Shown in pieces: positions 34,881 through 47,199 of a stretch of DNA of 64,000 nucleotides (within the stretch, counting starts at the first letter, position 1; each line of letters begins with the position of its first letter). A program made the position numbers and the translations under genes. The notes under the pieces are model-generated. The model did not search any database, had not been told where the DNA came from, and saw only the letters and a list, made by a program, of their open reading frames with translations. The DNA lies in NCBI GenBank assembly GCA_019022495.1, contig JAFEKR010000001.1, forward strand, positions 806,001-870,000, written 5' to 3'. This stretch comes from Epichloe hybrida. Taxonomy: Eukaryota; Ascomycota; Sordariomycetes; Hypocreales; Clavicipitaceae.

Positions 34881-36564
34881 TATCTCAGCTAGTTAAGTAG
34901 TGAGACTATCGTGCGGCAGGGATCAATTAGGCCCTTGTGGGTGCAACACTTCTCACGTGTGCTCCGTATGTGAGGACCCACCCATTCGGATTGAGTCATG
35001 GGACGAAGCCACCCAGGTTCATTACCAGATGGTTCCATCACTCACAGTCAACTTGCATACAGTAATCATCCCTGCGCATCCGGCGTTCCGAACGATGATG
35101 CGATGGTTGCCCCATCGATCAATTCCAGGTACTGGCCATGATGCGTCGACGGGATGAACGGAGATGAACGGAGATGAGCGTGACCACTCGAGAAATCATC
35201 CTTCCTGACATACTAAACAAGCGTACGGATTAGAGGCTTCGTATAAGTGGTCATTTATACGGAGTATAATCCGTAGTAGGAAAGCATATTCATAACTTTC
35301 CATGTAAAATCGTGCTCCATGCAAGCCAATCATCACTGTCGGAGACCTTCAAAAAATGGGGCTTGTGTGTTTGTAAAGTACATGTACATAATTCAGGGGG
35401 TGCAATGTTGTTGTTGTACGGATTATGCAGCCAGTATTAACGGCTTTGGTTGGTTGGTTGCAAGCGCTTGACATACACACCTGCAAGGGTAATTAGAAAC
35501 AGACCCACAGGTCTTGTCAGGGGGGGGGATATGTAGTATGACTAAGCCGTGATAAGGCCGTCAGGTGATGAGGTAGGTGGGTCGAGTACAAGAAGACCCC
35601 CTGTAAGTCACCAGCCCCTCTGTGAATATATTCCCCTGAAGATCTGTAAAATACGAGAACATTGTGGTATGACATTATTATTTTCGTTGCTATGCTATAG
35701 CCTCAAGATTGCTGGTCCCTCAAACGTGTACCGAGTAGTCCGCACTCGGTAGGATTCTCGGAATCAACTGGTTGGCCTGCTAGGAAGCTGCGGATGGTGG
35801 ACTTGATGTGAAGTGCCCAGAGATTACGGAGTATATACATGTATACCGGGAAAGGTGATCCATGACTCCAGTAATACGGAGCGGTATTGATCCGTACGAG
35901 CGTCGTATAACGAGGGATGATCATTACGTGCTATACGGAGTACTCCGTCATAGTATGGCAAACATCAAATCGAAACACGTCAGGTCAGCTGCATACGTAA
36001 TGCTTACTTCTTGCGAAAGTACATAAAAAATAGAGTGGCAAAGCTGTATTAATATATGTAGGCATATGTAGGGTAGGTTTCGCTTTCTATTACGCTGAAT
36101 AGATTTGTGGCCGAATTTTGTCATCAACCCTCATCCGTCCTCAACCAAAGGCACATATTTCAATAGATTTTCTTTTCTCTTTTCACCGTAGGATCGCGAC
36201 ATCGTGGCAAACACAGGATGCTAACTCTTGTCCTGCTTCCCTCGCACTAAAAGCCAAAATTCCCGCAAATCCTGACTCACGCCCTATTAATATGCACATT
36301 CCACATTCACCGGATCTGACAAGAAGGCCGACAGGTGGCCATAGCATCATACATGTAAGGCGGAAGAAGAAAAAGGGCAGTGCAGAAAGCATTTAACCAA
36401 ATGAGAGCCTAGTTCGTGGTCGTTTGTCTCTTCTCTCATCGACTCTAACAACACAAACTTGATGTGAACCAAGCATCGACGTTGTGTCTGTCCTTGGCCC
36501 CCCTCAATTCTATTGCTGCCGCCTAAGTAACATCGCACGAATCCATACGTTGATTGTAAATATA
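34881..36564. other. GC-balanced intergenic DNA, no gene recognised
   Basis: Short frames exist (for example 34900-35157), but none shows a domain, codon bias or splice structure that persuades me. The nonamer tacggagta recurs at 35258, 35825 and 35934; the last is in a perfect palindrome acggagtactccgt (35935-35948). Confidence 0.5.
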
Positions 36565-36989
36565 CATGAGACTAGCAGCAGCCATTTCATGGGGGCACGA
36601 CCTGTTTTTGGCATGACGGAACATTCTCATTGGGTTACGCTTCCACACCTTACCAAACACAAACCAATCAATGCACGACGGACCGTTTTAAGATTAGAGC
36701 TAGCATCGCGAGAGTCGTATAGGTCTGATTCCCCAGAGTATACATGTTGAGTATATATAATACATATATATACACATGAGATTAGCAGCGGCCATTTCAT
36801 GGCATTTCATGGGTGCACCCTGTTTCTGGCCCAACGGAACATTAAGCTCTCATTAGGTTCTAAGCCCTGATTCCTACCCTGCTAGATTAGAGCACAAGTG
36901 CCGAGAGTCATGGGGCTTGCTTATTTCCCATGACAGCAGCCTTTTCATAGGGGCATCCTATTTCTGGCCTGACGGAACATTCTTATTAC
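36565..36989 (+). repeat. Three imperfect repeats in the promoter of the RBR ligase gene
   Basis: Units start with catgaga/catgaca at 36565, 36775 and 36929. Each carries gccatttcatgg-like and tggc..gacggaacatt blocks; the first two also share a downstream attagagc...cgagagtc block. The third unit ends about 20 bp before the ATG at 37007. Confidence 0.7.
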
Positions 36990-37006
36990 CACGTACAGTA
37001 GCAACC

Positions 37007-38414
37007 ATGGACATTGAAATTGATGAGGAAACCCTCAAGCTGATCATCGAACTCCAAGTACAAGATGCACGAAACATGATCAAGGGAAAACACCGAGTGG
37101 GCGAGGTGCCGGAATCCGAGATCGCGGCCCAAATGTTCGAGCATGAACTGATAAACCTGGCGTCCTTCTACACCGACAAGGCCATGAGCCGCAGCATAGC
37201 CCATGCCGTACTGGCGGACGGCGACGCGATCAAGGCGCATGTCGACGAGGAGCAGCAAGCGACCAACGACAGGGAATTCGCCGTGCACGGCCAGCCCGCG
37301 ACAGGCAGCCCGGGCGATGCCTCGGCAGACGCCATCATCGAGGACGAGATGATGAGGAAACTCATCGCCCTGTACATGAGCGATAATAGTCGTCCGCCGA
37401 GTGCTGCGCGATCCTCGGGAACACCGCCAGCCGAGCAGCAAGCCAGCCCGTCGTCGTCGGCCTCGGCCTCGGCCTCGGCAGAAAGCATTGAGCTCAGACG
37501 CTGCGTGGCTTGCATATCGGACGTGGCCTTCTTCGACACGGTCCGATGTCCCTGCTCCCACGACTACTGTCGCGACTGCATCGCGAAGTTGTTCAGCGCG
37601 GCCATCAGCGACGAATCCCTCTTCCCCCCTCGCTGCTGCAAGAAACCGGTCCCGCTCGGCCTCAACCAGATCTTCCTGCCCCCGAAGCTACTGGGCACCT
37701 ACAAGGCAAAGGAACTGGAGTACGGAACTCCGAACAGGACATATTGCCATGTGCCGACGTGTTCCACCTTTGTGCCCCCAGCTTTTGTCAGAGACGATGT
37801 CGCGACGTGCGTCAAGTGTCGGAGCAAGACTTGTGCCATCTGCAAGAAAAGTTCTCATGCTGGTGATTGCCCCGCAGATACGTCTACACTAGATGTTCTG
37901 CGGATCGCCGCCAACAGTGGATGGCAGAGGTGCCATTCCTGTCACAGTATGGTCGATCTCACCACAGGGTGTAATCATATAAGTAGGTCAAGTCTTCTCT
38001 TCTTCTTCTTCTCCTTTTAAAAAAAACAACAACAATAACGAAAAAAAAAAAATTGAATGCTGACATCACTTGATAGCCTGTCGGTGCGGCGCAGAATTTT
38101 GCTACGTCTGTGGAGTCAAGTGGAAGGCATGCAAGTGTGATCTATGGGAGGAAGACCGCTTAACAGGCCGGGCGAACAACATCGTGGACCGGGACGCAGG
38201 GGGGCAGAACGCAAGGGGGGCAGAGCGCGGTGCTCTCTTCGAACGGGAACGACAAAACCTGGTACAGAATCACCAGTGCATCAATCACAGTTGGGAAGGT
38301 CGTGCTGGTGAGCACCAGTGCGAGGAGTGTCTGAATTGGATGTCGCAATTCATCTTTGAATGTCGGCACTGTCGACTGATGGCTTGCAAGCAATGTAGGT
38401 TCAATCGACTCTGA
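37007..38414 (+). CDS. RBR-type (RING-IBR-RING) E3 ubiquitin ligase
   Basis: Two exons, 37007-37982 and 38077-38414, give 437 aa. The 94-bp intron has a GTAGGT donor, a TAG acceptor and a TGCTGAC branch-like site, and it falls inside the second RING so that the exon join restores GCNHITC. RING1 begins at CVACISD (C166) and runs to about C211. The IBR-like Cys/His region is about 247-288. RING2 starts at C309, and by homology to parkin and HHARI the thioester-forming Cys is C322. RBR ligases pass ubiquitin from E2 to this Cys and then to substrate. The first 160 residues are acidic and low-complexity. ATG 37007 sits in a strong context (gcaaccATGG); an in-frame ATG at 36917 is less likely. Substrate unknown; probably cytosolic or nuclear. 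Confidence 0.85.
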
Positions 38415-40905
38415 AGGTGGACGAACTACGGCAACGCTCCAATAGGCCGTAATGTTCAGACTAGAGACGCTGCAGCTGAATTTTCAAAACTTTTCGGAGC
38501 TCTTCCCTGCTTTGACTTGAAGTTCGTAGTCCTGGTAAACAAGAGCATCGTATACGAAAATGCTTGTCTAGGATCTACGAGTTCGAAGCCGAAAAGCTGC
38601 ATGTTCCAGTCTGCAGAGTAGAGGTCGCATCGACTGTGCCGTAGCAGAGGCAGATTCAGGTTGATAGGTTACCTCACTTGGTGCTCGCACACAGACAAAG
38701 TGCGTGATAAAAACAGGAGGCACCTTCTCTCACCTTGTGTCGGCTGAGATACTCATGACGCCCATTTCTGATTCGACCTTTGGCGAGGGGCATACCGGGC
38801 CTGACGATTCGATGGGAAGGTGTCGTTGGGTAGCATGTCGTTGATGTCGACATCGATGATGTTTCTGAAAGTCCTAGCTGCTGACCCAACGGTGCAAGTC
38901 GCATCGACACTCCCGGGTGCCGGCACACTGTCCCATTAACTAGCACTGCCGAGGATTCCGTGGTGAGAGGCCTATATTTAGTACGTCGACCTAGGCACGT
39001 GGAATGTACATATGTACATCTCGAACCTGCATCCTGGGGTTTTATTAAGCAAGCAGCAAAAGGAGACGAGACTCGCGGTCACCTAGCCAATGACACGCAT
39101 TGCGGAGGGCCGAGCCAATTAGACAGCACATCAGATAGATGAAGATGCGATCTGAAATCAGTGGCATTCTGGAATTCCGATCATCAACAATAGATCAGAG
39201 CCCATACCCTGATTGCGGGAGAGTGTCGAGACGGAGCATCCGATGGAAAAACAAAATTTCCATCCATGATGCAAAGAAATGCGCAAAGAGTTGCTGCAGC
39301 CACGAAAGAGACTTTCTGGGACAGGGGTCGTTGGTTTTGCTGGCGCCTGCCATGCATTACAGACAAAGTCTCACTCGGTACATCGCACAAGTTGACAAGT
39401 TGAAGACGCCGAGGGCTCCCGGCTCCAGCTTTTCGTGTTCCCGTAGTTTCGGCGGCACCCAGGACAACACTGCAGTTCAGATTTCCCGTCCCGAGACGGC
39501 GGCGACGGGCCTCCCAGACGACGGGCCTCCTAGGTGACGACGGCGGCAGGGCTGGGAAACAGACGTGGTGGATAATAACATCGAAGATGCCGAATCATAC
39601 ATTTGTCGACGTCTGTTTCGTAGCACATGATTGGACACGTCGGCGTCATTCGCGGCCCTATGTAGTTGCGCTGGGCGGCAAGACGCACCCATGGCAGTTG
39701 CAGACAGCCGTCAAGAACCCCCGGTGCATGCATGCATGCAATGCAGCGAGTGAGTGCAGCCCCGTTTGTTTTGTGCACGCAGCACGGCGGACCCTTCAGT
39801 CGGCGACGCCGTTTGTCTTCCTCTTGAAAAATGCACCAGCGGCGGCATCGTCCAGCTTCAGCTACCACGGAAAATGAACTATCATATTCGTCACACTTTA
39901 CCACAGCCTCACACGCAACCCCCGGCGAGAGACGCGGACTCGGGATGCTGCGCCAAGTATTTACAGACTGCTAGCAAAAGACCTGCAATGTGGCAAGCAC
40001 AACAGCCACCGACATGAACTGGTTCATCGTCATCAAGCGGTGGGAGATATTCCGACCATTTAGTGCAGGACAGAGTCCGCCGCCGGCCGCCTTGCTGTTC
40101 CTCAGCTCAGCGGTCTCATGATGGCATGATGCAATGATTGAGCTGCGAGGCGGAGAGCCACATACCAAGCAAGCCTTGGCCCCAATGTGCCCTGGAAGCA
40201 CCAGCCAGACTCGCACCGGCCAGACTCGCACCGGCCAGACTCGCACCGGCCAGACTCGCACCGGCCAGACTCGCACCGGCTGCTTCGTGAGGGAAAGGAA
40301 GGAAGGAAACAAACACCCACACGTGATGAGTAGAAAAGTGACCGTCGTCATTCATCATCACCAGTCCACTCCTGGCCCAGCTTGTCTTGCATCCCGGCCA
40401 TCCCAGCGCCTCTTGTTTTCCCATCGATGCGCACACAGCAGCAAGTCAGAATTTGTGCCTTGGAACGCACCGAGCTTCCCCTCATCGAAGGAATGCCCAA
40501 GGAATGCCCAGCTGCACCTGCGAGATCAACGCTAAAATGGTGCTGTCACTGCTTTGGGAGCTTTCGCCCCACGGGCTGTCTTACCTGCGCAGACGTGAGA
40601 CCTTCAAGAAAAAATGAGCACCTGCCAATGTTTATCAAGAAATGGTGGCGGGTTGTGCAAGTGAAGTTTGCATGGCTGTATTATTTATCCATCTTCAAGC
40701 CACCCGTCGCCCTGGTTTCCGCCTGCAACCTCGACCGTCCACGCCTGTGACACGATTTTTATATTTGTATAAACTGGCTTACACTAAAGGCACTCATTTA
40801 CTCGACCAAAGAAGGAAAATTCAGACGGGTACTCAACTTCGCCATCGATTCACAGTAAACACCATACAACACCGGAACCAGGACAGTAGCCTCCAGCTGC
40901 CGGCC
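38415..40905. other. Intergenic region without a recognised gene
   Basis: Many overlapping short frames occur on both strands but none has a recognisable domain. The frames around 40102-40535 are all opened by the 15-bp minisatellite described separately. The last ~300 bp probably hold the promoter and leader of the gene at 40906. Confidence 0.5.
40206..40280. repeat. 15-bp minisatellite (cagactcgcaccggc), five perfect copies
   Basis: Five identical 15-mers in tandem. Because the unit is a multiple of three it keeps several frames open at once, which explains the repeated peptides predicted on both strands here. Confidence 0.9.
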
Positions 40906-42078
40906 ATGGAGCAACCCTCTGGCAACCTGGCAGATCTGGCTCTGGTGTCAAAGTTGTATCCAGTCGCCAACTACTCATACCCTCGCAAGAGTTCCGCTTA
41001 CACAACGGTCCCAAAAGCGTCTCGAAGCTATTCACGATGCTCATCCAACACAACGTCCTCTCGTGGAAGAGAGTCTCTTGACTCGGAAGCATCGGCGCCA
41101 GGATTAATCGAAGATCGTGCAGACTCAGAAGTTTCTCTCGATGACGACTACCAGTACCACACACACATGACAGAACTTTGGGACAGCTTCTGGCCGCCCA
41201 GATCTGTGTCTAAGCCGGATGAATGCATTGTGATGCCAAGCAAGCAGTATCCAGCGTTGATCCCCTCACCGCGTAGAAAGAAGCAGTCTTTTGGACGAGG
41301 TGGACGAGAACCTCTCGCATGGCCTTTGCGCGACGCCTCCTCACCACCGCCACAACAGCAGTCCAGAAAAGCGGCGGCAACCTACTCCGCGTTCCCCAAG
41401 TCTACTGCTCCTCCTCCAACAAGAGAACTGCCGCCTGTCCCATCACGTACGGCCAGCAAGCGCCAGCTCAGGCCTTGGTCTTCACAGAAGGACAAGAAAC
41501 CTGTCAGGCCTCCACGACCAGCTGAAAATTTGTTGACGCCATGCATACAGCAACCTGCATTTGTACCTGTCAGCTTCACCGTGTCAGACCACATCATTCA
41601 GAAGGACGACGACCTAAGTCCCATCTCACCTACAGACTGTCGCCGACCAACGACGTCCCACTGTCAACGCATCAGGGAGTCCTGCGACGAACCACTGTTC
41701 AATCGGCCATCAACATGTACCATATATTCTGTCGTATCCCACTCTGCCACCCATCTACCCGCTCCTGAGATTCGACCATCCCCGATCAGGGCACCAAGGC
41801 ACTACAAATCCATTGCCGCCCTATCGCCATGCCGCATTGAACAGGAGCCTGTTTCTGTCTTTGAGGACGATTCCGATGATGAGGTAGAAGAAGACCACGG
41901 CAAAAAATTCTTCAGCTTTCACCATAGACGCTCTGAAAGCGATCACAAGCGCAGGAGGAACCGCTCCAACACCACACCGCCGTCACCCACTGAAGATGAG
42001 CTTCGCCCGCCTTTGTCCCCGACAAAACGACATGGGCACGACGTTTTTGGACGACTAATAGGTCGGAGAAGTCGATAA
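40906..42078 (+). CDS. Disordered, basic, Ser/Pro-rich fungal protein of unknown function
   Basis: Single exon, 390 aa, starting at ATG 40906 (cggccATGG, good context); the frame is open further upstream but without support. No enzymatic domain is recognised. The chain is Ser/Pro/Arg-rich with several proline-rich, possibly SH3-binding stretches (e.g. RELPPVPSR, KKPVRPPRPAE), an acidic patch FEDDSDDEVEEDHGKKFF near residue 325, and a basic Ser/Thr-Pro C-terminus (SPTEDELRPPLSPTKR) ending in FGRLIGRRSR. Such composition suits a phosphorylated scaffold or nuclear regulator, but that is only inference. Regular codon use over the whole frame supports a real gene. It converges with the DUF3433 gene downstream. 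Confidence 0.65.
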   Translation: MEQPSGNLADLALVSKLYPVANYSYPRKSSAYTTVPKASRSYSRCSSNTTSSRGRESLDSEASAPGLIEDRADSEVSLDDDYQYHTHMTELWDSFWPPRSVSKPDECIVMPSKQYPALIPSPRRKKQSFGRGGREPLAWPLRDASSPPPQQQSRKAAATYSAFPKSTAPPPTRELPPVPSRTASKRQLRPWSSQKDKKPVRPPRPAENLLTPCIQQPAFVPVSFTVSDHIIQKDDDLSPISPTDCRRPTTSHCQRIRESCDEPLFNRPSTCTIYSVVSHSATHLPAPEIRPSPIRAPRHYKSIAALSPCRIEQEPVSVFEDDSDDEVEEDHGKKFFSFHHRRSESDHKRRRNRSNTTPPSPTEDELRPPLSPTKRHGHDVFGRLIGRRSR

Positions 42079-43094
42079 TCACTTGTTCCCTTTGTCCGCC
42101 GACTCTTTGTCCTACATTTCTACAGAGAATATGCACCGCATTTTTCGAAAGCGAAGCGACTTTGCAAAGACCGAAGGAGTCTTTGAAATTTTCCTTGACG
42201 TCATATCTTCGAGTTTTTCTTCCTCCACATGATTCCCAATCTCTTTCAATTTTCTTACGACAGGCGTGTCATTTCAGCGAGCGGCGGGAACAACAAGGCG
42301 TTCGGCCGGGTCTTTGGACAACGGGGCAATTTTTGTCTTGATTCCCCCCCCCTCAAAAAAAACTTAAACTGGAACCAGCGGCGCAGCATGGACAACGGAC
42401 ATGCTTACGAAGGCGCTTACTACTGGGATGGCTGGGAGGGAAAACAAAACATCCTACGAGTTCCTATGACAATGCAAGGCGTGGTGGGTGGAGAAGTGCA
42501 TTCCACAGAGGAGCTGGTATGAGAAGGCGAGCCATAACAGGACAGGATGGGACAGGACAGGCGGATTTGACTTGGAATAGTTAATGCAAGACAAAGCTGC
42601 GCCTCATGCGTTGCTGATTGAACTGCACTACCAGTCGTCTTTTTGTGATGCGCGTGCTGTAGATAATACGGATTGGGCCCAGAAGGAGACGTCTCCGTCT
42701 CTCGGTCGGGTGTGTCCAGACTCCATCCATTGCGCAACCATGTCTACTTACACTCGCCCACTCGTCTCGTCTACACCATCTAGCTGCATTAAAACATTCC
42801 AGTCAATTAAACAAGCAAGACACCACATGATGCAACACCCTCCATGACGAACCGCCAACTGCACACGAAGAACAGGAAATTCCAAGACAATTATGCGCAG
42901 GAGAACCACCACAATCGGGGGCAAAACATGCGAACGAAAATCCCCAACACCAAACTCCAATGTCATGTACATCGCATATTACATGGTCGCCGCGTGGAAC
43001 ATGAAAACTTTGACCCAAAATGCTCCGCAAAATGAATGAGCTTTTTATTGGCGGACCCGCATACATGTGGGAAGAAAAGAACTTTTTTTCGTGA
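42079..43094. other. Convergent intergenic region (3' ends of two genes)
   Basis: Lies between the stop of the plus-strand gene at 42078 and the minus-strand stop at 43095. No domain-bearing frame; presumably the two 3' UTRs and terminators. Confidence 0.5.
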
Positions 43095-45814
43095 CTAAAC
43101 CATTGCATTCATAGATCTCGTCATTGTCATCTTCTCAGTATATCGTTGCATACGTCGTACACTGATGCGTTTCTCATCACGGCCGGCCAAGAGGCCGAAG
43201 AACCAGACACTTTCTTCACGGTGGTCCTGGCGGCCGACTCCTAGTCTGTCCATGAGATCGGTTCGGGAGCGGACGGAGCGAAAGGCGGCGTCTTCGCAGA
43301 GGTCTTTGGCGGTGCAAAAGCTTATGAGAGAGGCGATTGTTTCTACCGAGTGAGGGAGGCGGAACTGCTGGCGGTACGGGATGAGAATGAAGAGGCAGCC
43401 CACGTAGAGGACGAGGAAGGCAAGGAGGGCGCCAAAGACTGACATGTTTGGGAACATGCGGACTTGCTGATTGGGCGCGGTGAGCGCCATGAAGAGACCG
43501 CCTGCGAGGATGGGGATGAAGATGAAGAGCGTGGACATGAGTGAGATGATGGCGACGCGCCAGTGCCCGTTGCGAAGGGCCTTCCATGACACTTGGAAGG
43601 ACAGGCAGGCTGCATAGTCTGCGAGAATGGACCTGCTGGCGAGGGCACCGTCAACTTCGCCCATGTCACTCCACGGTTGTAGAATTCGCAGCGCCCTGTC
43701 TGGGCTTTGAAACAGGAGGAAGAGGACCATGCCCAGAGTGGCTGGGAGGAAGCTGTAGAGGAAGTTGGCGGCGGAGAAGGCCGAACCATTAGGCTTTGCG
43801 ACGAGAAGCGGTGCGAATCCCGTTTCGAGTCTCGTCTGAGGCAGGAAAGATACTATGATCAGCGCCAGAAGCAAGCTGCCTGTCACGAGGACATATGTGA
43901 CCAGTGGCAAGCTTCTAAGGCTCCATGGCAAGTAGCTTCCCCCTTCGAAGTCTAAAAGTCCCGATGATTCCGTCTGGTGAGAGTTGACTGAGAGCTCGTT
44001 GCTTAGGCGTTCTGGGTAGCCGTCTACCCAATTGTCGCCGCTACTAGCGCCCTGCTGCTGTTGCTGATGGTGGTCGACAGGCATTGCTGAGGTGCCGATG
44101 GTGTGCCAAATACCCCCGGTGGTCATGTCCTCCATCTGCCAGTACCCAAGTCTGTCAAACCATCTTTCTCGCAGTTCGGTTCTGAAATCACAGTCGCGCC
44201 CGCAGAGGCTCCTGCGTCGATAGCTACTCATGGTGTTGGTTCGGTGGAGAAGAGGAATCAAGTCCGCGATTGATCGGACATCCCAGGTAAGTCCCGTCCA
44301 GTGACCGAACCAAAAAGTCATGAGGATGGAGGTTGCGAAAAGGAGAAATACATAGAGTGCCACCAGGGTCCAAATGACACCTTTTGTGGTGGCCCAGATC
44401 CATTTTGCTTCGTTATCGGCATATATTACGGTAAATGAAGCGCTGTGCAAAGGCACCGCAAAGTTCATGAGCCATGTCGCGAACCCAAATGCTTTGAGCT
44501 GCCAAGGACCAGATAATTGCGGCAGCAAGAATGTGTTGGGGTATAGACTTTGAAACAATGCAAGATATCGTTGTTGAGGGTCTTCCCTGGCCAATGTGGC
44601 AAACGGTATGATCCTGAGTGATGCAGTGACAATATTCTGGGCATATATCAATAAAATGCTTGCCAAAAGCTGCGGCAGAACGCGAAAGACGAAATATTGC
44701 CCAGAATATATACTGCCTGGGTATGGCGTCAGTCCATGATGCTTTTGTGAGTAGACTGCGGAGAAGACAAGTCCCGCAATCATTAGTATACAAAGTGTCA
44801 TCAACATCATCATTGAAAAAGGTCGTAAAATTCGTGGTTTGAACGTCAGGGGCTGATATGTACGTCCTCTGGGGTCGACGGTCTGTAGCCTGTCTTTGTC
44901 GACAGGTATCCACTGACCCTTGCCCGCTGTTGTAGATATTTGATAGTCTGTAGGCTGTAGGAGTGGTTGTTCCCGCTCAAATGGCAAGCTTTCGATTTTT
45001 GGAGACTCATAACGAGCAGCAGGTCGATTGTGAGTGATTGGTGAGGTGAACGCTTTGTTTGATGAAGGCTCTTTCCGCGACGATGCAATACCCTTGACCA
45101 TGAATTTGGGATTCTGCGCTGACGGAAGCCTCTCACTGTATCGATTTGAAGGAGGCGGCAGAACAGGCGCATCGCTGGTTAAGAAACTTTCTCGCTCTCG
45201 AGTTAATGCATCGAGAGCATATTGAATGTATGGAGAATCGTCAATACCAGGAGTAACCTTGCCCGCAGCAAGGGTCAACTCGTCTTTGAAGCTGTTCATC
45301 CGAGCAGTGTTATCGGCCGCGAACATGGCCAGCTGAGACTCGTAAAGTCGTGCCGCCAGACTCAAACTCAATGCTCGGTGATTTTTGTGAGTTGGAGGCT
45401 GTGGTGTCGACTGGAATGCACCCGAGTATCCGCGCACCCTGTCTGTACCATGTAGTTCGGGTGTAGATTGGGTTGGTGAAGATGGTGAAGGACCTCTGGG
45501 AGGAATAGTCGCCTGCGACGAAATTGAAGACGGTGATGATACTTGGTACCCTAAACGGCGATGAACTTCATGAGAAGGTCGTAGGCTAGGAGCAGATTTC
45601 AAATCATCCTCAGGTGCGCGAGTGGATGGCTGTACAACTTGTGGTGGCCACTTATCTGCCCCCGAATATTAGTTGACAGTCTCACCAGATCCAACTTTCC
45701 ATTAAAGTGGGAAACAAGAAAGATAGCAATGAGATGACCCAGGAAGAATCAGAGTTTCAGGCTTGACGTACTAGGTGCTTCCACATGTTCAAAGTTGAGA
45801 TTTTGGAAATTCAT
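43095..45814 (-). CDS. DUF3433-type multi-pass membrane protein
   Basis: The main exon is 45655-43095. It has no ATG near its 5' end, but a short first exon 45814-45772 starts with ATG, encodes MNFQNLNFEHVEAP and joins in frame across a 116-bp intron (GTACGT donor, GGCAG acceptor) to KWPPQ. Total 867 aa. The first ~270 residues are Ser/Pro-rich and likely cytosolic. Hydrophobic helices follow at about 294-316 and 338-356, with more through the middle, a soluble loop with poly-Gln (HHQQQQQG), then a second set of helices in the C-terminal third. This two-block layout resembles the fungal DUF3433 family, whose role is unknown. The family assignment is from pattern memory, not a search. It shares a divergent promoter region with the pirin gene. 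Confidence 0.75.
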
Positions 45815-47199
45815 GCCTTCCTCTGCACGCTAGATCCACTTGGGCTTACTGGGCCAATTGAGGGGTCGAAATGCAATGCAGGAGAATATGCTTCATGCAA
45901 GAGAGAGAAAACAACGGGATATGGTTGGGCTTTCAACGTCTTTCTTCAGACGAGGTTGGGACGATGGCAACGGCGACTGGTCCAAGCTAGTCTCGACGTT
46001 TTGGCATCCAGCCACCGGCCCCACGCCGGGCGGCCGCTAGGCGGCCGCTCCCGCGATGAAAAAAAGACAATCTTGAAGTTTTGAAGAAAATTTCGAAACA
46101 ACTCACATGAGATAAGAGACCAAAATCAAGTCAGAGTATACGAATACAGACAAGACAAGTGGGTTCGTGTAGAGTTGAAAGTTTGTATCTCGTGCGTGTG
46201 TGTGGAAAAATCTTTTCGTGGTGTTGCTGCTGAGGAAGGAGCTTCTGGCAGACGGCGACAGCTGGCGGTGGCGGCGCAAGTCGACCCCACTTTACCGTTT
46301 GGCGCCAACAAGAGGTTGGGAGTGGAAGACGCCCGACGCCTCATCAATTCATAACCAGAGTCAGGCGTCGCATGAAGGCCGCGATGAATCGCGATGAATC
46401 GCGATGAATCCACCAGCTATCAGGTTTTTGTCCCCGTCTTCTGCGTTTTTGGAGGCTAGTGACGAGGCCTATTCAAGATTGGCTCAGCTTTGAAAAAAAA
46501 ACAAAAAAAAACCTTGCACTGCGACACTCACTTCCATCATCATCACCTCTGGTGTCCCTTCATCACATACGGAACACTTGCGGCATGCTACTCTTGCGTG
46601 CCCAACGCTGTCGCTCCAGACCTGGATGCTGCCGAATTCCACGCTAAGAAAGTCTTTTGTCACTGCCTATTACGTAACCACAAAAGTTTCATGCACTAAA
46701 TGCAGAATGTCCAACGACAGCCGTTAAAAGACTACGAATACAGAGTAAATACGGAGTACACCTCCAAACAGACTTGCCAGCTTTGTATGATCCAGCGTGG
46801 GAACCAAAAGAATCACGTGATAGTGACACCTTGTTGCACGGGTATAAAGGGGGATAAGAGCAAGAGCCGTCCGTGCCTCGGGTCAGTCAGCATCAGGTAA
46901 TCCGTACGTAGCACAAATCGGAGTTGACAAATCGTGCGGAGGAGATCTAGCCGTTTTAGGCAAAGCGGGCTGCATGACGCTACGATTAAGAATCATTGAG
47001 TAAGGAAGAGTAACTTGCAAGTCTGTAAGTCCAACCAGACGTTTATAACCATCTCGTCAGCTTCTAACGCATCGTCGAATCGCGAAATGGATGCTAGAGT
47101 AATAGTGAACAAAGATTAGCAAATCCAGCGATTCTCGATTCTCTCCAAGTTCTTAGACCTTCTTTTCTCGCCTCCACACATTGTCCATTTCAAGTATAT
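45815..47199. other. Divergent intergenic region between the DUF3433 and pirin genes
   Basis: Probably holds both promoters. Visible items are two NotI-like gcggccgc octamers (46028 and 46039), three tandem gcgatgaatc decamers (about 46380-46409), a tacggagta at 46750, and an E-box CACGTG at about 46816. Short frames here lack domains. Confidence 0.5.

Noticed and set aside
36986..37892. Several frames overlapping the RBR gene on both strands (e.g. 36986-37561 minus, 37401-37892 plus)
   Set aside because: Shadows of the RBR exon; compositionally Arg/Ser-rich with no domain.
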